NCBI GenBank assembly: GCA_964017195.1
Contig: OZ024889.1
Location: 63,003,858 to 63,067,857 of the forward strand
Length of the DNA: 64,000 bases
From: Siderastrea radians
Lineage: Eukaryota; Cnidaria; Anthozoa; Scleractinia; Rhizangiidae
Direction: 5' to 3'
Position numbers and translations under genes: made by a program
Notes under the pieces: model-generated
The model's database searches: none
The model's input: only the letters and a program-made list of their open reading frames with translations
What the model was told of the DNA's origin: nothing
In this document: positions 12,518 to 21,864 of the stretch, piece after piece
Layout of the letters: each line of letters starts with the position of its first letter
Numbering within the stretch: the first letter of the stretch is position 1

Positions 12518-14357
12518 TTACCACCATTTTCACTACTACGCGACTTTTCTTTTCAAAACACCTCTGAGCACTTTGCAATACGCTTCCGTCAATCATACCT
12601 TATATGGGAAGTGTGTGATGTTACCGCAATTGAATTGAGCTCGAAGGAATAAGGATGGCGCCAAATTATCCCGTAAATTTGCGCTGGCGAGTCATATATT
12701 GACTAGTAAGAGGCTTTAGAGTCGTTGATGTTGCAAGAATACTTCACTTTTGGTAGATATTTGTAAAGAAATTTCGACATTTCTTCAGAATTAAATACCC
12801 GCTCGGTGGATTATCCTATGCGGTGGATGGTAATTAAGCTAGCGTTTAATCTCGTGAATAAGCTAAACCGAAGTGTGAAGTAATAATTCTAGCTTTTCTG
12901 ACCTGAAAATAGCATACGACATGTTATTCACCACGAGTATAAATCTGGCAATATCCCGAAGTGTACGAGGACGAAATTCAGGAGTGGATAGAGTATGCAA
13001 CGGGAAAACGAATCATGATCGGCGTGCGATCAACCGATTCGTGAAGAAAATGGGTTTGACAAGAAGAAAGCTGAAGAAACGTACGTAGGACTTGTTGGAT
13101 TGTTTTTGCAAGAAACGATGCCAATTCTAGTCACCTATCACCCAAGGAATGGATCACCCGAGGAATAGAATGAAAAACAAAGCATAAGCGCTTTATAACG
13201 TTTATTGTTCTACGTGAATGTTAACGCTGTGACATGCTAGCAAGAAAAATCTGAAAAATCGTTATTTATAAAATTAAAGCGGGAACGGGGAAATATCAAG
13301 GAAAATATTTTAGCACAGTCTCATGTTAACTTCTTCGTTATAGCTCACTGTGATTACCAAAGAACGTGATAAGCGAAATAGGGCGATGTATCGTCGTGGG
13401 TCATCGCTAATTTTCACCGAGAACAGTTGCTATTTATAGATGAATCAGAACTTCTCAGATTCATCTATAAATGGCAACTGTTCTCGGTGAAATTCAGCGA
13501 TCCTACGACAATACATCGTCCTGTTTCCCTCATCACGTTCTTTGGCAATCGTCTTGAGGTATAACGAAGAGGTAAACTTGAAAGTAAGCTTAAATATTTT
13601 CCTCGATTCCCCGTTCCCCCTTGTAGAAATAACAGTTTCCTTGTCATGTCACAGCGTTATATGCTTACATTCTCGAAACGTAGAACAACAAACGTTACAA
13701 GCGCATTATAAGCTTATGCTTTATTTTGTTTTTCAATTCATTCCGGAAGTGATAGGTGATTAGAATTAGCAGTGTTCCTTCCAAAAAAATGCAGCTAGTC
13801 ATACGTACCTTTCTTCTTGTAAAACCCATTTTCTTCACGAATCGGTTGATCGCACGCCGATCATGATTCGTTTTCCCGTTGCGTACTCTATCCACTCCTG
13901 AATTTCGTCCTCGTACACTTCGAGATATTACCAGATTTATACTCGTGGTGAATAACATGTCGTGTGCTATTTTCAGGTCAGAAAAGCTAGAATTATTACT
14001 TCACACTTTGGTTTAGCTTATTCGCGAGTTTAAACGCACGCTTACCATCCGCCGCATAGGATAATCCACCGAGCGGGTATTTAATTCTGAAGAAATGTCG
14101 AAATTTCTTTACAAATATCTACCAAAAGTGAAGTATTCTTGCAACATCAACGACTCTAAAGCCTCTTACTAGTCAATATATGACTCGCCAGCGCAAATTT
14201 ACGGGATAATTTGGCGCCATCCTTATTCCTTCGAGCTCAATTCAATTGCGGTAACATCACACACTTCCCATATAAGGTATGATTGACAGAAGCGTATTGC
14301 AAAGTGCTCAGAGGTGTTTTGAAAAGAGAAGTCGCGTAGTAGTGAAAATGGTGGTAA
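12518..14357. mobile_element. 1.84-kb near-perfect palindrome (foldback element)
   Basis: The left arm starting TTACCACCATTTTCACTACT is repeated as its reverse complement ending at 14357. The arms run about 915 bp each and meet near 13440-13455, around ATAGATGAATC and its complement. Identity is high along the whole length, with a few substitutions and small indels. Short frames inside mirror each other and are not convincing genes. It interrupts the RecQ intron. A flanking duplication could not be fixed. Confidence 0.85.
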
Positions 14358-15114
14358 TATAAGTAATAAAAACTATTAGCATTTGCAGTGAACATAATCT
14401 TCTAAAAATGTACATTGTACACATGCACACTTAGTTACTTCAAGTTTGAAAACAAAGTAACACGAATAGAAGAAAAGATATATTATATAAATACCATTCA
14501 AGAACCAAATGAGCCTCGTCCACAACAATGGCTTGCACCCTTTCGCTTTACCGGTAAGCATTTTGGCAACATTCTTGTTCTCCACGAATCGAATACTTCA
14601 GGGTGCCCAAACATCAAACATTTCCTGATATCTTCCGGGATGGTGACTTTCCTTCCCCTTCTTGTTCTCCCACACTTTGTAAGACACACACATTCAACAC
14701 TCCTTCCAGTTTTTGCACCTGGTCTCTCATAAACGCGCTCAAAGGCGAAACTACGATAACAACAGAATCTTGCCCCACGGCCGCTTCGAATGTAATCGAA
14801 GATCGAGGGTAAAATCGAATAAGCGATTTTCCGAAACCTGTCGGCAATGCCACCAGCACACCTTTTTTCTACACATATAGCTCTTTAACAAGGCATCGTA
14901 CTGCTCTTTCATTAACACTTTTATCCCCAATTTTTCCATGGAAAACTCAATTGCCTCGTGGAATAGTGACTGCATTTGGTAAAACCCATTCTCGTCCCCA
15001 GAGCTACGCGGCTTTTTTAAATTACGTCTCTTGTAGCTCTGGTAACGGCCAAAAATTTATTTTTTTGGATTGGCCTATTCAAACTGTATGCGTAATAACG
15101 TTAAAATTTTTCGG

Positions 15115-16110
15115 CCTCTACGCATAACGTTTTATTTCCGGTTGAATTGATCAGGGCATTAATTTTAAAATATATTGACTTGATCAATTTCCACGCAAAG
15201 AATGTGACTTAGGGCAGATTGAGCGACCAAATTTTGCTGTTTGGTTAAGTACGTAAGAATTCAAAGTGTTAGAGATTGTCGCTAAATGCCAGCGATTCTT
15301 TTCTCGCTACAGCATTTTCTACAAAACTACAGCTTGTCCATAAATAAACTTACATGTAACTGTCTCATCAACTTTTGTAATGACCTCTTGATGTCGATGT
15401 TTAAAAACTTGAGCGCCAAATGCTTCTGGAAATTTTCGATGGGGTGAAACGTAATACAATGTAGCATTTAGTGGCGAAACGATAAGTGCACAGTTGACAT
15501 TCTCACACATCAGAAACCAGACGAATGTGATAAAATAACTGTACAATTCAGTATTACGCAAATGCAATACCTTTATTCAGGCAAGATACAAATCCAAAAC
15601 CCGTGAGCGAAATGCAGAGACAATCGTTCTTCTGAACAACTACGGCACGAAAGGCAGCTTCTTAAGTTTGTTCCTTTTAAAGCTCCAGGTTTTCAGCTAA
15701 TTTCAGGAGATTTAGAGGGTCCCGAACAGCTTTTAGTCGATCTGACACCATGACTCGATCGATAGGAATTCAAATTTCTCGGCTGTTGTCAGAATTGTCA
15801 TGCCCAGAGCTCCACGGACGAGAATAGAGCAGGCGCAATAGAACCTTAACGAATTAGACATGCGCTACCGGATGTCGTGAATTTCACGACATCCGGTAAT
15901 GGCTGATACCAGAGCCCTACGATCCCACCGCTGACTGAACAGATCGTAGACTCTGGGAACGAGAATGGGTAAAACCGGATGTGCGAATACCTGACGCCTG
16001 CGCAGTTTGACCGATCACAGGATTCTTGTTTTCCGGTAAATGCTTTATCCCAGAGTCCCTCGTTCCCGACCGCTGGTCTAGGGTAACGCGGACTCTGGGA
16101 ACGAGATTGC
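15115..16110. repeat. Composite of dispersed repeats
   Basis: 15115-15270 and 15880-15960 match 4204-4445 in inverse orientation, so they are probably the two parts of one element. 15850-15895 is a short hairpin around GCTACCGGATGTCGTGAATT. 16040-16110 matches 6878-6950 inverted. No coding sequence was recognised. Confidence 0.55.
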
Positions 16111-16943
16111 GTGTGGTTTTGAAACAATGGAAAAGTGCGAAGTATGAGTTTGGGCGCGTGGTTTTGAATAGATCGAGTCTGTTTAGAGTTAAGAACTGCA
16201 TTTTACTGCTTAATTCTACGTTTTTTCTCTGAAACACTTCGGTTATGGAACAATTTCGAGTAGTTGAAGAAGAAGCAATGACCCAGGCTGTCTGAAAAGA
16301 GGTGAGAGTGGGAAAATGTTCATATTTTGGCGCAGAATTCGAAGCTCGCAGATGTTTCTCACTTCAATCGCCCAAGCGACTGGTTAGATTTCTCAATTGT
16401 CATGCATTAAAATGAAGCAATGTTGTCTTGAAATGTCCTTTCAAAGCAAAATTCGGGTCTTTCTTCAGGTACCGGAGCACATTGTCCTTCTTTTGTATGT
16501 GAGACATTGTAATTTGGTTCTATTTTGGAGTTGAATTGTTTTCTGTCTTTTGTTTCTTTTGTTTTGCGTCATTCGTTCTCCGGTACTCACAGAAGGAACC
16601 CAACATTCTATGTAAGACTTCAATAAGCTTGAATGTAAAGTGACAATTTAGCTGAAAGCGTTCGTGCAAATGAGTAAATTCTTGATCGGAACTTACTGGA
16701 ATAGTCAAATACAAATTTGCCTGATTTCCACATTCAACTAGAGTGAACTATCAGAAGAAAAAGAAGACAAAACTGGATTTGTTGCTGAAAAGGGTTGGAT
16801 TCCTTTATAGTTTCTTATCAAGACCTAAATGGCTCTTTACTTTAGCACAATATTTAATGTTCTCAGATGAAATGTCCATTGAGCAGGTTGTAAATCAGTC
16901 CATGTTACACACCATTGGTTTCACACTTAATAGTTTAAAAAAG
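16111..16943. other. Intergenic interval, no gene recognised
   Basis: AT-rich sequence without convincing reading frames or repeats shared with the rest of the window. Confidence 0.4.
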
Positions 16944-17127
16944 AAGTAGTATATCATGAATTAAATGAATACCACCTGATTGTCAGAAATTTATTTAAGA
17001 ATTTTAAAGCTTCTTTCATAATATTCAAGCTCCTTGCGTCGCTTAAATATTATGAAAGAAGCTTTAAAATTCTTAAATAAATTTCTGACAATCAGGAAGT
17101 ATTCATTTAATTCGTGATATACTACTT
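16944..17127. mobile_element. 184-bp hairpin MITE
   Basis: The arm AAGTAGTATATCATGAATTA at the left is matched as reverse complement at the right end (TGATATACTACTT). The arms of about 85 bp flank a short loop near 17030-17042, with only a few mismatches. It can fold as one long hairpin and lies just upstream of the first LPPEL gene. Confidence 0.8.
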
Positions 17128-17206
17128 AACCAAAATAAACCGCCCCACCAAAAAAATATTTTCAATTAAAGGTTGTCACTCCTGTTATATTGTTCGAACA
17201 GCGGCA

Positions 17207-17536
17207 ATGGTTTGTGAGTCAAAAAACTGTCAACTTTCTGAGACCATTAATAGCCTCCCTCCAGAGCTTTGTGAAATAATTTACAAGGAGTTTCTCGCCA
17301 TAAAAATGAGGCAGCGAGCGGCTCTGGGCTGGAACGAGGTGCATAAGGCTCTTGAAGAAGCGCCTTTCTGCGAAAAGCAAGAACGAATTGTGAATGTTTT
17401 GTTTTGTAGGAAATGTGACACTTGCGGTAAGAATGGGCTCTGTTATACGTGTAACAAAAATGGAGTTTATCACTATCTCGGCTATCCTGTATTTGACTTT
17501 TACGACTACGACGAAATCTTTCAGAAATACTGGTAA
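17207..17536 (+). CDS. LPPEL-family small protein, copy 1, unknown function
   Basis: A 109-residue protein from the ATG at 17207. The N-terminal half carries SLPPELCEIIYKEFLAIK and RAALGWNEVH, shared closely with the copy at 17695. The LPPEL-x-EIIY word recalls the start of F-box helices, but a full F-box is not evident. The C-terminal half has four cysteines as C-x2-C and C-x2-C (CRKCDTCGKNGLCYTC), a likely small zinc site, then an aromatic tail. Neighbours are a hairpin MITE upstream and the truncated paralogue downstream. Cytosolic or nuclear by absence of signal or membrane segments. Confidence 0.5.
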   Translation: MVCESKNCQLSETINSLPPELCEIIYKEFLAIKMRQRAALGWNEVHKALEEAPFCEKQERIVNVLFCRKCDTCGKNGLCYTCNKNGVYHYLGYPVFDFYDYDEIFQKYW

Positions 17537-17694
17537 AAAGAGGTTATCCACTTCGCCCGGATTTTTAAGAAATTGGTTGACCTCGGTGTGCTTTTTTTTG
17601 TGAAGAATTCCAACCACCAATTAAAAAAAAAAACGAAACAATCGAATACGAATGAATTTTTTTTATCTGATAAGATATTTGTGAGTCAAATTTG

Positions 17695-17898
17695 ATGGCA
17701 ACCGGTTTCAACACCTGTCAGATAACGGAATCAATTCAAAACCTACCACCAGAGTTACGTGAGATTATTTATAAATATTACCTCGCCATAAAACTGAAAG
17801 AGCGAGAGGCTTTGGGTTGGAACCTGGTTCACAACGAGCTTTTAATACAACCTTTTTGTCCTGAAATGGAGCGCCTTCTGCATATTATAGTGTGTTAA
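17695..17898 (+). CDS. LPPEL-family small protein, copy 2, truncated
   Basis: 67 residues from ATG 17695, aligning over its whole length with the first half of the gene at 17207 (NLPPELREIIYKYYLAIK, ALGWNLVHNEL, QPFCPEMER). It ends at HIIVC, just where copy 1 continues into its Cys-rich half, and the stop sits at the edge of the tRNA-like palindrome. It is probably truncated by that insertion. Function unknown. Confidence 0.4.
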   Translation: MATGFNTCQITESIQNLPPELREIIYKYYLAIKLKEREALGWNLVHNELLIQPFCPEMERLLHIIVC

Positions 17899-17967
17899 AT
17901 GTAAAGAAGATCCTCGCAGTTATTAACGCAACTTATGCAGTTGCGAAAAGAAAGCCTGAAAAAATCA

Positions 17968-18038
17968 GGCTTGCCGGGATTCGAACCCTGACCTCTGCGA
18001 TACCGGTGCAGCGCTCTAACCAATTGAGCTAACAAGCC
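17968..18038 (-). tRNA. tRNA-like sequence, copy 1 (Thr GGT-like)
   Basis: 71 nt with an A box (TTAGCTCAATTGGTTAGAGC) and a B box (GGGTTCGAATCCC). Acceptor ends GGCTTG and CAAGCC pair, and the anticodon stem CTGC/GCAG pairs around a loop whose central triplet is GGT. Position 33 is C rather than T, and acceptor plus T-stem are one base short. So this is more likely a tRNA-derived repeat than a working tRNA. Confidence 0.45.
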
Positions 18039-18186
18039 AACTGGGAGCTGGTCATTAAATTGGTTCGTAATATACCCGGGAAAGATGAAGATGAAATTAT
18101 GAATATATGAAATTCATATATTTGAACTGCGGAATGAAGAAATAAATGTAAAGAAGATCCTCGCAGTTATTAACGCAACTTATGCA

Positions 18187-18252
18187 GTTAGCTCAATTGG
18201 TTAGAGCGCTGCACCGGTATCGCAGAGGTCAGGGTTCGAATCCCGGCAAGCC
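18187..18252 (+). tRNA. tRNA-like sequence, copy 2, 5'-truncated
   Basis: Same sequence as the other two copies from the A box onward, but the 5' acceptor strand is replaced by ATGCAG from the flanking arm. It cannot form a normal acceptor stem and is a rearranged fragment. Confidence 0.4.
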
Positions 18253-18449
18253 TGATTTTTTCAGGCTTTCTTTTCGGCTTTTCCGGCTTTCTTTTCGCAA
18301 CTGCATAAGTTGCGTTAATAACTGCGAGGATCTTCTTTACATCTATTTCTTCATTCCGCAGTTCAAATATATGAATTTCATATATTCATAATTTCATCTT
18401 CATCTTTCCCGGGTATATTACGAACCAATTTAATGACCAGCTCCCAGTT

Positions 18450-18520
18450 GGCTTGTTAGCTCAATTGGTTAGAGCGCTGCACCGGTATCGCAGAGGTCAG
18501 GGTTCGAATCCCGGCAAGCC
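18450..18520 (+). tRNA. tRNA-like sequence, copy 3 (Thr GGT-like)
   Basis: Full 71-nt copy identical in layout to the copy at 17968-18038 but on the plus strand, with the same hairpin AGCCTGATTTTTTCAGGCT after it. The T-run in that hairpin could end Pol III transcription. The same C33 and the same short acceptor argue for a SINE-like element. Confidence 0.45.
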
Positions 18521-18639
18521 TGATTTTTTCAGGCTTTCTTTTCGCAACTGCATAAGTTGCGTTAATAACTGCGAGGGGGCGCTTTAGGTCATGGCGGCGA
18601 GGAGGAAATGAGGAGGGATGAGGAGGGATTTTTCCCAGT

Positions 18640-19070
18640 AAAAGGATCGCGGGCTCCGATCAGAAAAGAGAGGACATTTCGTGACGCTTACATGACGTAG
18701 GTAAATAGCCCTCTGGCTAGGGTGGGAAACCGCTGACCAGTGATGAAAAAAGGATCACGGGCTCATTCAAGATGGGGGATGGAGGTCTTGTGATTTTTGT
18801 TGGGAAACCGCTGACCAGTGATGAAAAAAGGATCGCGGGCTCAGATCAGAAAAGAGAGGACAATTACATAGGGAATACATAGGGAATACCTAGGGTAATA
18901 CATAGGGAAAAAGGGATGGCGGGCTCCGATCAGAAAAGAGAGGACATTTCGTGACGCTTACATGACGTAGGTAAATAGCCCTCTGGCTAGGGTGGGAAAC
19001 CGCTGACCAGTCGGGGGAAAAATGGGGATCGCGGGCTCAGATCAGATAAAAAAAGACGCCATGTTGAAAT
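18640..19070. repeat. Direct repeats at the left edge of Polinton segment A
   Basis: A block from GGCTCCGATCAGAAAAGAGA to GGGAAACCGCTGACCAGT occurs at about 18652-18748 and again at 18919-19015, almost identical. Shorter pieces (GATCGCGGGCTCAGATCAGA; GCTGACCAGTGATGAAAAAA) occur twice more, and ACATAGGGAATAC is iterated at 18865-18905. This is non-coding, lies left of the first Polinton gene, and may be terminal or inter-genic repeat of the element. Confidence 0.75.
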
Positions 19071-19119
19071 CAATGACTTTTTAATCCTTTTCCTTGGGTG
19101 TGGGAGGGTCACACGCGCA

Positions 19120-19272
19120 TCAACAGGGTGAAGGTGTGTCTTGGCAGGCGGCTCGATATCCGTAAGGGTAGGTTTGAAAGGTGGCAGGATCAATGACTCT
19201 CTTGTCGTACACCAACTGGTAACGCTTGTAATCCGGAAAGGTGACGTGGGTGGAGGTATAAAAAGGCAACCA
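19120..19272 (-). pseudogene. Possible C-terminal remnant of Polinton DNA polymerase B
   Basis: On the minus strand a short frame contains FPDYKRYQLVYDKRVID then TYPYGY and stops at 19120. The DKR and T-x-PYG words at the very end of a frame resemble the C-terminus of protein-primed B polymerases of Polintons (judgement from memory of family style, not an alignment). It is cut off upstream by the promoter of the next gene. If correct, it is a leftover in opposite orientation to the other genes here. Confidence 0.35.
19257..19265 (+). promoter_or_regulatory. TATA box of the first SFYVTL gene
   Basis: TATAAAAAG lies 36 bp upstream of the ATG at 19293. The same motif at a similar distance precedes several other genes of this element. 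Confidence 0.6.
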
Positions 19273-19292
19273 TGGGCTATTTTGTTGTCACC

Positions 19293-20345
19293 ATGAGTTT
19301 CTACATCACCCTCATCAGCGATCAAGCGCAAGGCACGGGGCAAAAATTTACCGCTAGACTTCCTCATTTACACTATCTGGTAGAAGATGATTGGGAAGCG
19401 GCTCTGGTTCATATCTCACACCCTGGTTTTTATCAACAATTGGAAGATCAAACCAAGCAGAATTGGACGCAAGAAGATAGTCAAAAACATTGGATGAAAA
19501 CAGATATCAGATACATACCAAAACGTGGCGATGGAACGGCTCCCATTCAAGTCACCAAACAAATCCATTTACCGCCAGGGTATTACCACAATTTGAAAGA
19601 AGCATGGATCGCCATCGGTTATGAAATGGAAAAACAACACATGGAAGTCATGATGGATATAGCCAAAATGGACGTGGACGATCAGGCTAAACGACAACAA
19701 CTAGCCATTCTCAACCTGGCTCAACCCTACGTGAAAATCACCAATGCAGACATTGCCTCCGAATTAGATTCCTTGTATGTACTCATTCCAGCTAACATGC
19801 AATTTGAAATGGAATGGAAATTCGCTCAACTGATGGGACTTGTCAAAGATGGACCGCCAACGCAGAGAATTGTCCAAGAAAAAAATTATTTGGTAAAACA
19901 TATCGTCGATTACGACGATCGCCACAAATGGGAAGTAACGAAAGGTCCTGCCAACAAATATCCACCTTTTGGTCATGTCTCCGTCAGCTTTACCCACCCC
20001 GATTTCGAGTACGAGTTGTTCTTGGGTCCGAATCTCAGTCGACAACCATTTCCCACCACGCAAACCGTCAAACCACAACAAGGACAACAACAACTCATGA
20101 TTTACACGGATCTCGTCGCACAGAGTATTGTGGGAAATCAACAAAAAGGTTTTTTACGTGCCATGGATGCCGGCAATACCGATCATCAGTTTGATACCAC
20201 TGAACGGATGTATTTTCCTCTTGGTAAAACCATCTTTGACAGCATTGCCATGGATATTCAAACAGCCAATGGACAGCCGGCTCCTTTCAAACAAGGCAGT
20301 ACCATCCTCACTCTTCAACTCTCCAGAAAAAGTCAACGAACATGA
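19293..20345 (+). CDS. Polinton SFYVTL-family structural-type protein 1
   Basis: About 350 residues from the ATG at 19293 (CACCATGA context), chosen over the in-frame 19272 start because the paralogues also begin with (M)xFYVTL. The N-terminus MSFYITLISD and the pattern of short hydrophobic beta-like segments match the genes at 24430 and 25487. This family accompanies the capsid genes in animal Polintons; minor-capsid, penton or fibre-like roles are possible but unproven. It is the most diverged of the three and is separated from them by 4 kb. The frame is intact. Virion location is inferred only from context. Confidence 0.6.
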   Translation: MSFYITLISDQAQGTGQKFTARLPHLHYLVEDDWEAALVHISHPGFYQQLEDQTKQNWTQEDSQKHWMKTDIRYIPKRGDGTAPIQVTKQIHLPPGYYHNLKEAWIAIGYEMEKQHMEVMMDIAKMDVDDQAKRQQLAILNLAQPYVKITNADIASELDSLYVLIPANMQFEMEWKFAQLMGLVKDGPPTQRIVQEKNYLVKHIVDYDDRHKWEVTKGPANKYPPFGHVSVSFTHPDFEYELFLGPNLSRQPFPTTQTVKPQQGQQQLMIYTDLVAQSIVGNQQKGFLRAMDAGNTDHQFDTTERMYFPLGKTIFDSIAMDIQTANGQPAPFKQGSTILTLQLSRKSQRT

Positions 20346-20739
20346 CGTTTTTTTGTTTTTTGTTTTTCATGTTGAGTTTATATGGGACATTTTATTGTGA
20401 GTCAAGGCTGCTGTGAATCAAGACAAATTATTTATGATGAACGTACAAAACCAGTGTTGTCAGTTTTTTAAAATTTTTTAATTAAAAGAGTTGATGTTTT
20501 TTACAAATGGTTGTCCGTGTCCATCTCTTGCCACGCGGGTCCTAGGAAAAATTGAAAAGCTATGTACAATTGAAAACTAAAAATTGAAAGGCTATGTACA
20601 GATTGAAAAAATAAAAATAAAAAAAAAAATAAAAATAAAAAAAAAGCTATCTACCATTGAAAAGTAAAAACTAAAAAATTGAAAAGCTATGTACAATCGG
20701 AAAAATAAAAACTAAAAATTGAAAAAAAGCTATGTGCAA
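20346..20739. other. AT-rich convergent intergenic region with short repeats
   Basis: It separates two convergent genes. It is dominated by imperfect repeats of AAAGCTATGTACAATTGAAA with A-rich spacers (five versions between 20555 and 20740). AATAAAA-type signals on both strands could serve polyadenylation. No coding sequence. Confidence 0.6.
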
Positions 20740-21435
20740 TCACAAATGAAAGTCTTCGAGTTCCAGGCGTAATTGATCGATGTTCTCGGGTAGACAGAAG
20801 GTGCGATTGAATAAGGCTTGAATTTCTTCTCGGGTTTGGTTGTCGAGATCACGCGATCCTACCACGGCACTGCTTTGATGAAGGGTCGGCTTTTTGGGGC
20901 CCCAAGGGACAAATTGACTGCCAGTGACCAGGGTGGTGGCATTCTCGTTGACTTGGTAGTAATGGTCCGAGCGGTACCACGATTGACTGGGCATATCAAA
21001 GAGATAGACGGGTTTGCCTTGATCCATGGCCAATTGCACAGTCCAACCGGTGCCTCCTTTCACGCGTTTTTTATCCTGTTCCAAGATGCCAAACGCATAG
21101 AGGGTATGTGCTTTTTTGGCAATTTGATAATTGCGTTGCAGCAATTGCAGGGTGTAAAAATGACTCGGCATCCGTTTCCCTAGTTTCTCAGCCGCCTGGT
21201 GAAGATGCGGGTTGGCCAGCATGAGGACTTCCACGGTGGACGGGGTGATCAAGGTGGCTCGAGGATGGTTAGGGGGTACCAGGACTTCCACTTGCATCCC
21301 AAACTGTTTGGCCAATTGTTCCACCAAGTCATCGGTGCCTTTGGCTCCCCCGGTGTATACCACATGGCCATGACCCATGTGGAGTTCCATGGCCTCAAGA
21401 TCTTGTTCTCCAATCATGTCGATGTCGGGGGGCAT
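20740..21435 (-). CDS. SLOG (DprA/LOG-like Rossmann) domain protein
   Basis: 231 residues. Near the N-terminus HVVYTGGAKGTDDLVEQLA (about residues 23-41) is the characteristic glycine-rich nucleotide-binding turn of SLOG-type Rossmann domains, followed by an alternating beta-alpha pattern and a second motif KGGTGWTVQLA. SLOG domains bind nucleotides, nucleotide-derived ligands or nucleic acid; the ligand here is unknown. The C-terminal 50 residues are acidic. It overlaps the preceding minus-strand gene by about 22 bp and is transcribed divergently from the GRF gene. Cargo of this kind occurs in some Polintons; a role in sensing or countering host nucleotide signals is only speculation. Confidence 0.65.
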   Translation of the reverse strand: MPPDIDMIGEQDLEAMELHMGHGHVVYTGGAKGTDDLVEQLAKQFGMQVEVLVPPNHPRATLITPSTVEVLMLANPHLHQAAEKLGKRMPSHFYTLQLLQRNYQIAKKAHTLYAFGILEQDKKRVKGGTGWTVQLAMDQGKPVYLFDMPSQSWYRSDHYYQVNENATTLVTGSQFVPWGPKKPTLHQSSAVVGSRDLDNQTREEIQALFNRTFCLPENIDQLRLELEDFHL

Positions 21436-21644
21436 GCGTTGGGAAATACGTAGCCGGTGTCAGGTCCCACAATCACTAGAATCTCGGCGGGGGTCAACCC
21501 TAAGGCGAAAGCAAAATCAATGAGATGGTGATCACGGCACTGTTGGAACGTGAATCCCGCGGCCAGACCTCGTTTGACCCGTTCGGCCAAATAGTCGTTG
21601 GTCGAAGCAAAGTCCTCCCGCTTGAGATCTTGGTAGTAGTCCAT
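21414..21644 (-). CDS. Small protein upstream of the SLOG gene
   Basis: 76 residues, beginning MDYYQDLKREDF, with CRDHHLIDFAFALGLTPAEI in the second half, which has the look of a compact helical domain. It overlaps the SLOG gene by about 22 bp in another frame, so the two are probably expressed from one transcript, or a frameshift has split one gene. A TATTTAAG box on the minus strand at 21683-21690 lies about 40 bp upstream. Function unknown. Confidence 0.5.
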   Translation of the reverse strand: MDYYQDLKREDFASTNDYLAERVKRGLAAGFTFQQCRDHHLIDFAFALGLTPAEILVIVGPDTGYVFPNACPPTST

Positions 21645-21864
21645 CCGCTTTGGAATGACAAGTCGGGGGACCCAGGGAGCTCCTTAAATAGGAACAGCGG
21701 ACCAATGGAAGACAAGAGACCGTTATATGGATAGGGAAAAGCTGACCAATGGGACGACGAGAGGCCCTTTTATGGTCATGAAAAGGTGAGAAATCTGACC
21801 AATCCCAGGAAAAGCTCCAAGGTATAAAAAGCCAGGCAGCGTCGAGTGACATATCTTTAGCAGG
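21645..21864. promoter_or_regulatory. Divergent promoter with CCAAT boxes
   Basis: The region separates the minus-strand SLOG pair from the plus-strand GRF gene. It holds three CCAAT boxes in GACCAAT context (about 21702, 21754, 21797), a plus-strand TATAAAAAG at 21823 (42 bp before ATG 21865) and a minus-strand TATTTAAG at 21683-21690. This is the layout of a compact two-way viral promoter. Confidence 0.55.

Larger units (their letters stand above)
9210..14985 (-). pseudogene. Degenerate RecQ-type DNA helicase, minus strand
   Basis: The 5' exon region (about 14985-14497) reads, in three shifting frames, a helicase N-terminus with LPTGFGKS (Walker A), VVSPLSAFM-DQV (motif Ia) and VVDEAHLVLEW (motif II). 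A GTATTT donor follows at 14496. The next exon begins near 10370 after a clear pyrimidine-AG acceptor, with FRPAYGRIS, then LALTGTATAAT (motif III). A one-base frame break lies near 10312. Further on, VLFVTVAF-GID and NDIHRIVHTG (motifs IV-V) are followed by a degraded motif VI and contain an in-frame stop. The last part (9761-9210) has the RecQ zinc-binding pattern CKRKIILNHF then HTCCDFH and C-x-C-x2-C. RecQ enzymes unwind DNA 3' to 5' in the nucleus; this copy cannot encode an intact enzyme. The intron contains two transposon insertions. Confidence 0.8.
17899..18580. repeat. Palindromic cluster of tRNA-derived repeats
   Basis: GTAAAGAAGATCCTCGCAGT and the following 200 bp on the left are mirrored by the sequence ending AACTGCGAGG at about 18578. 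The arms carry a tRNA-like sequence each, in opposite orientation. The loop carries a third, direct copy joined to another fragment of the same arm. All copies are followed by the hairpin AGCCTGATTTTTTCAGGCT. This is a tRNA-derived repeat (SINE-like) arranged as a nested palindrome. Confidence 0.75.

Noticed and set aside
18987..19367. 126-codon minus-strand frame
   Set aside because: It runs through the direct repeats and the promoter of the first SFYVTL gene; a different minus frame there carries the more meaningful polymerase-like words.
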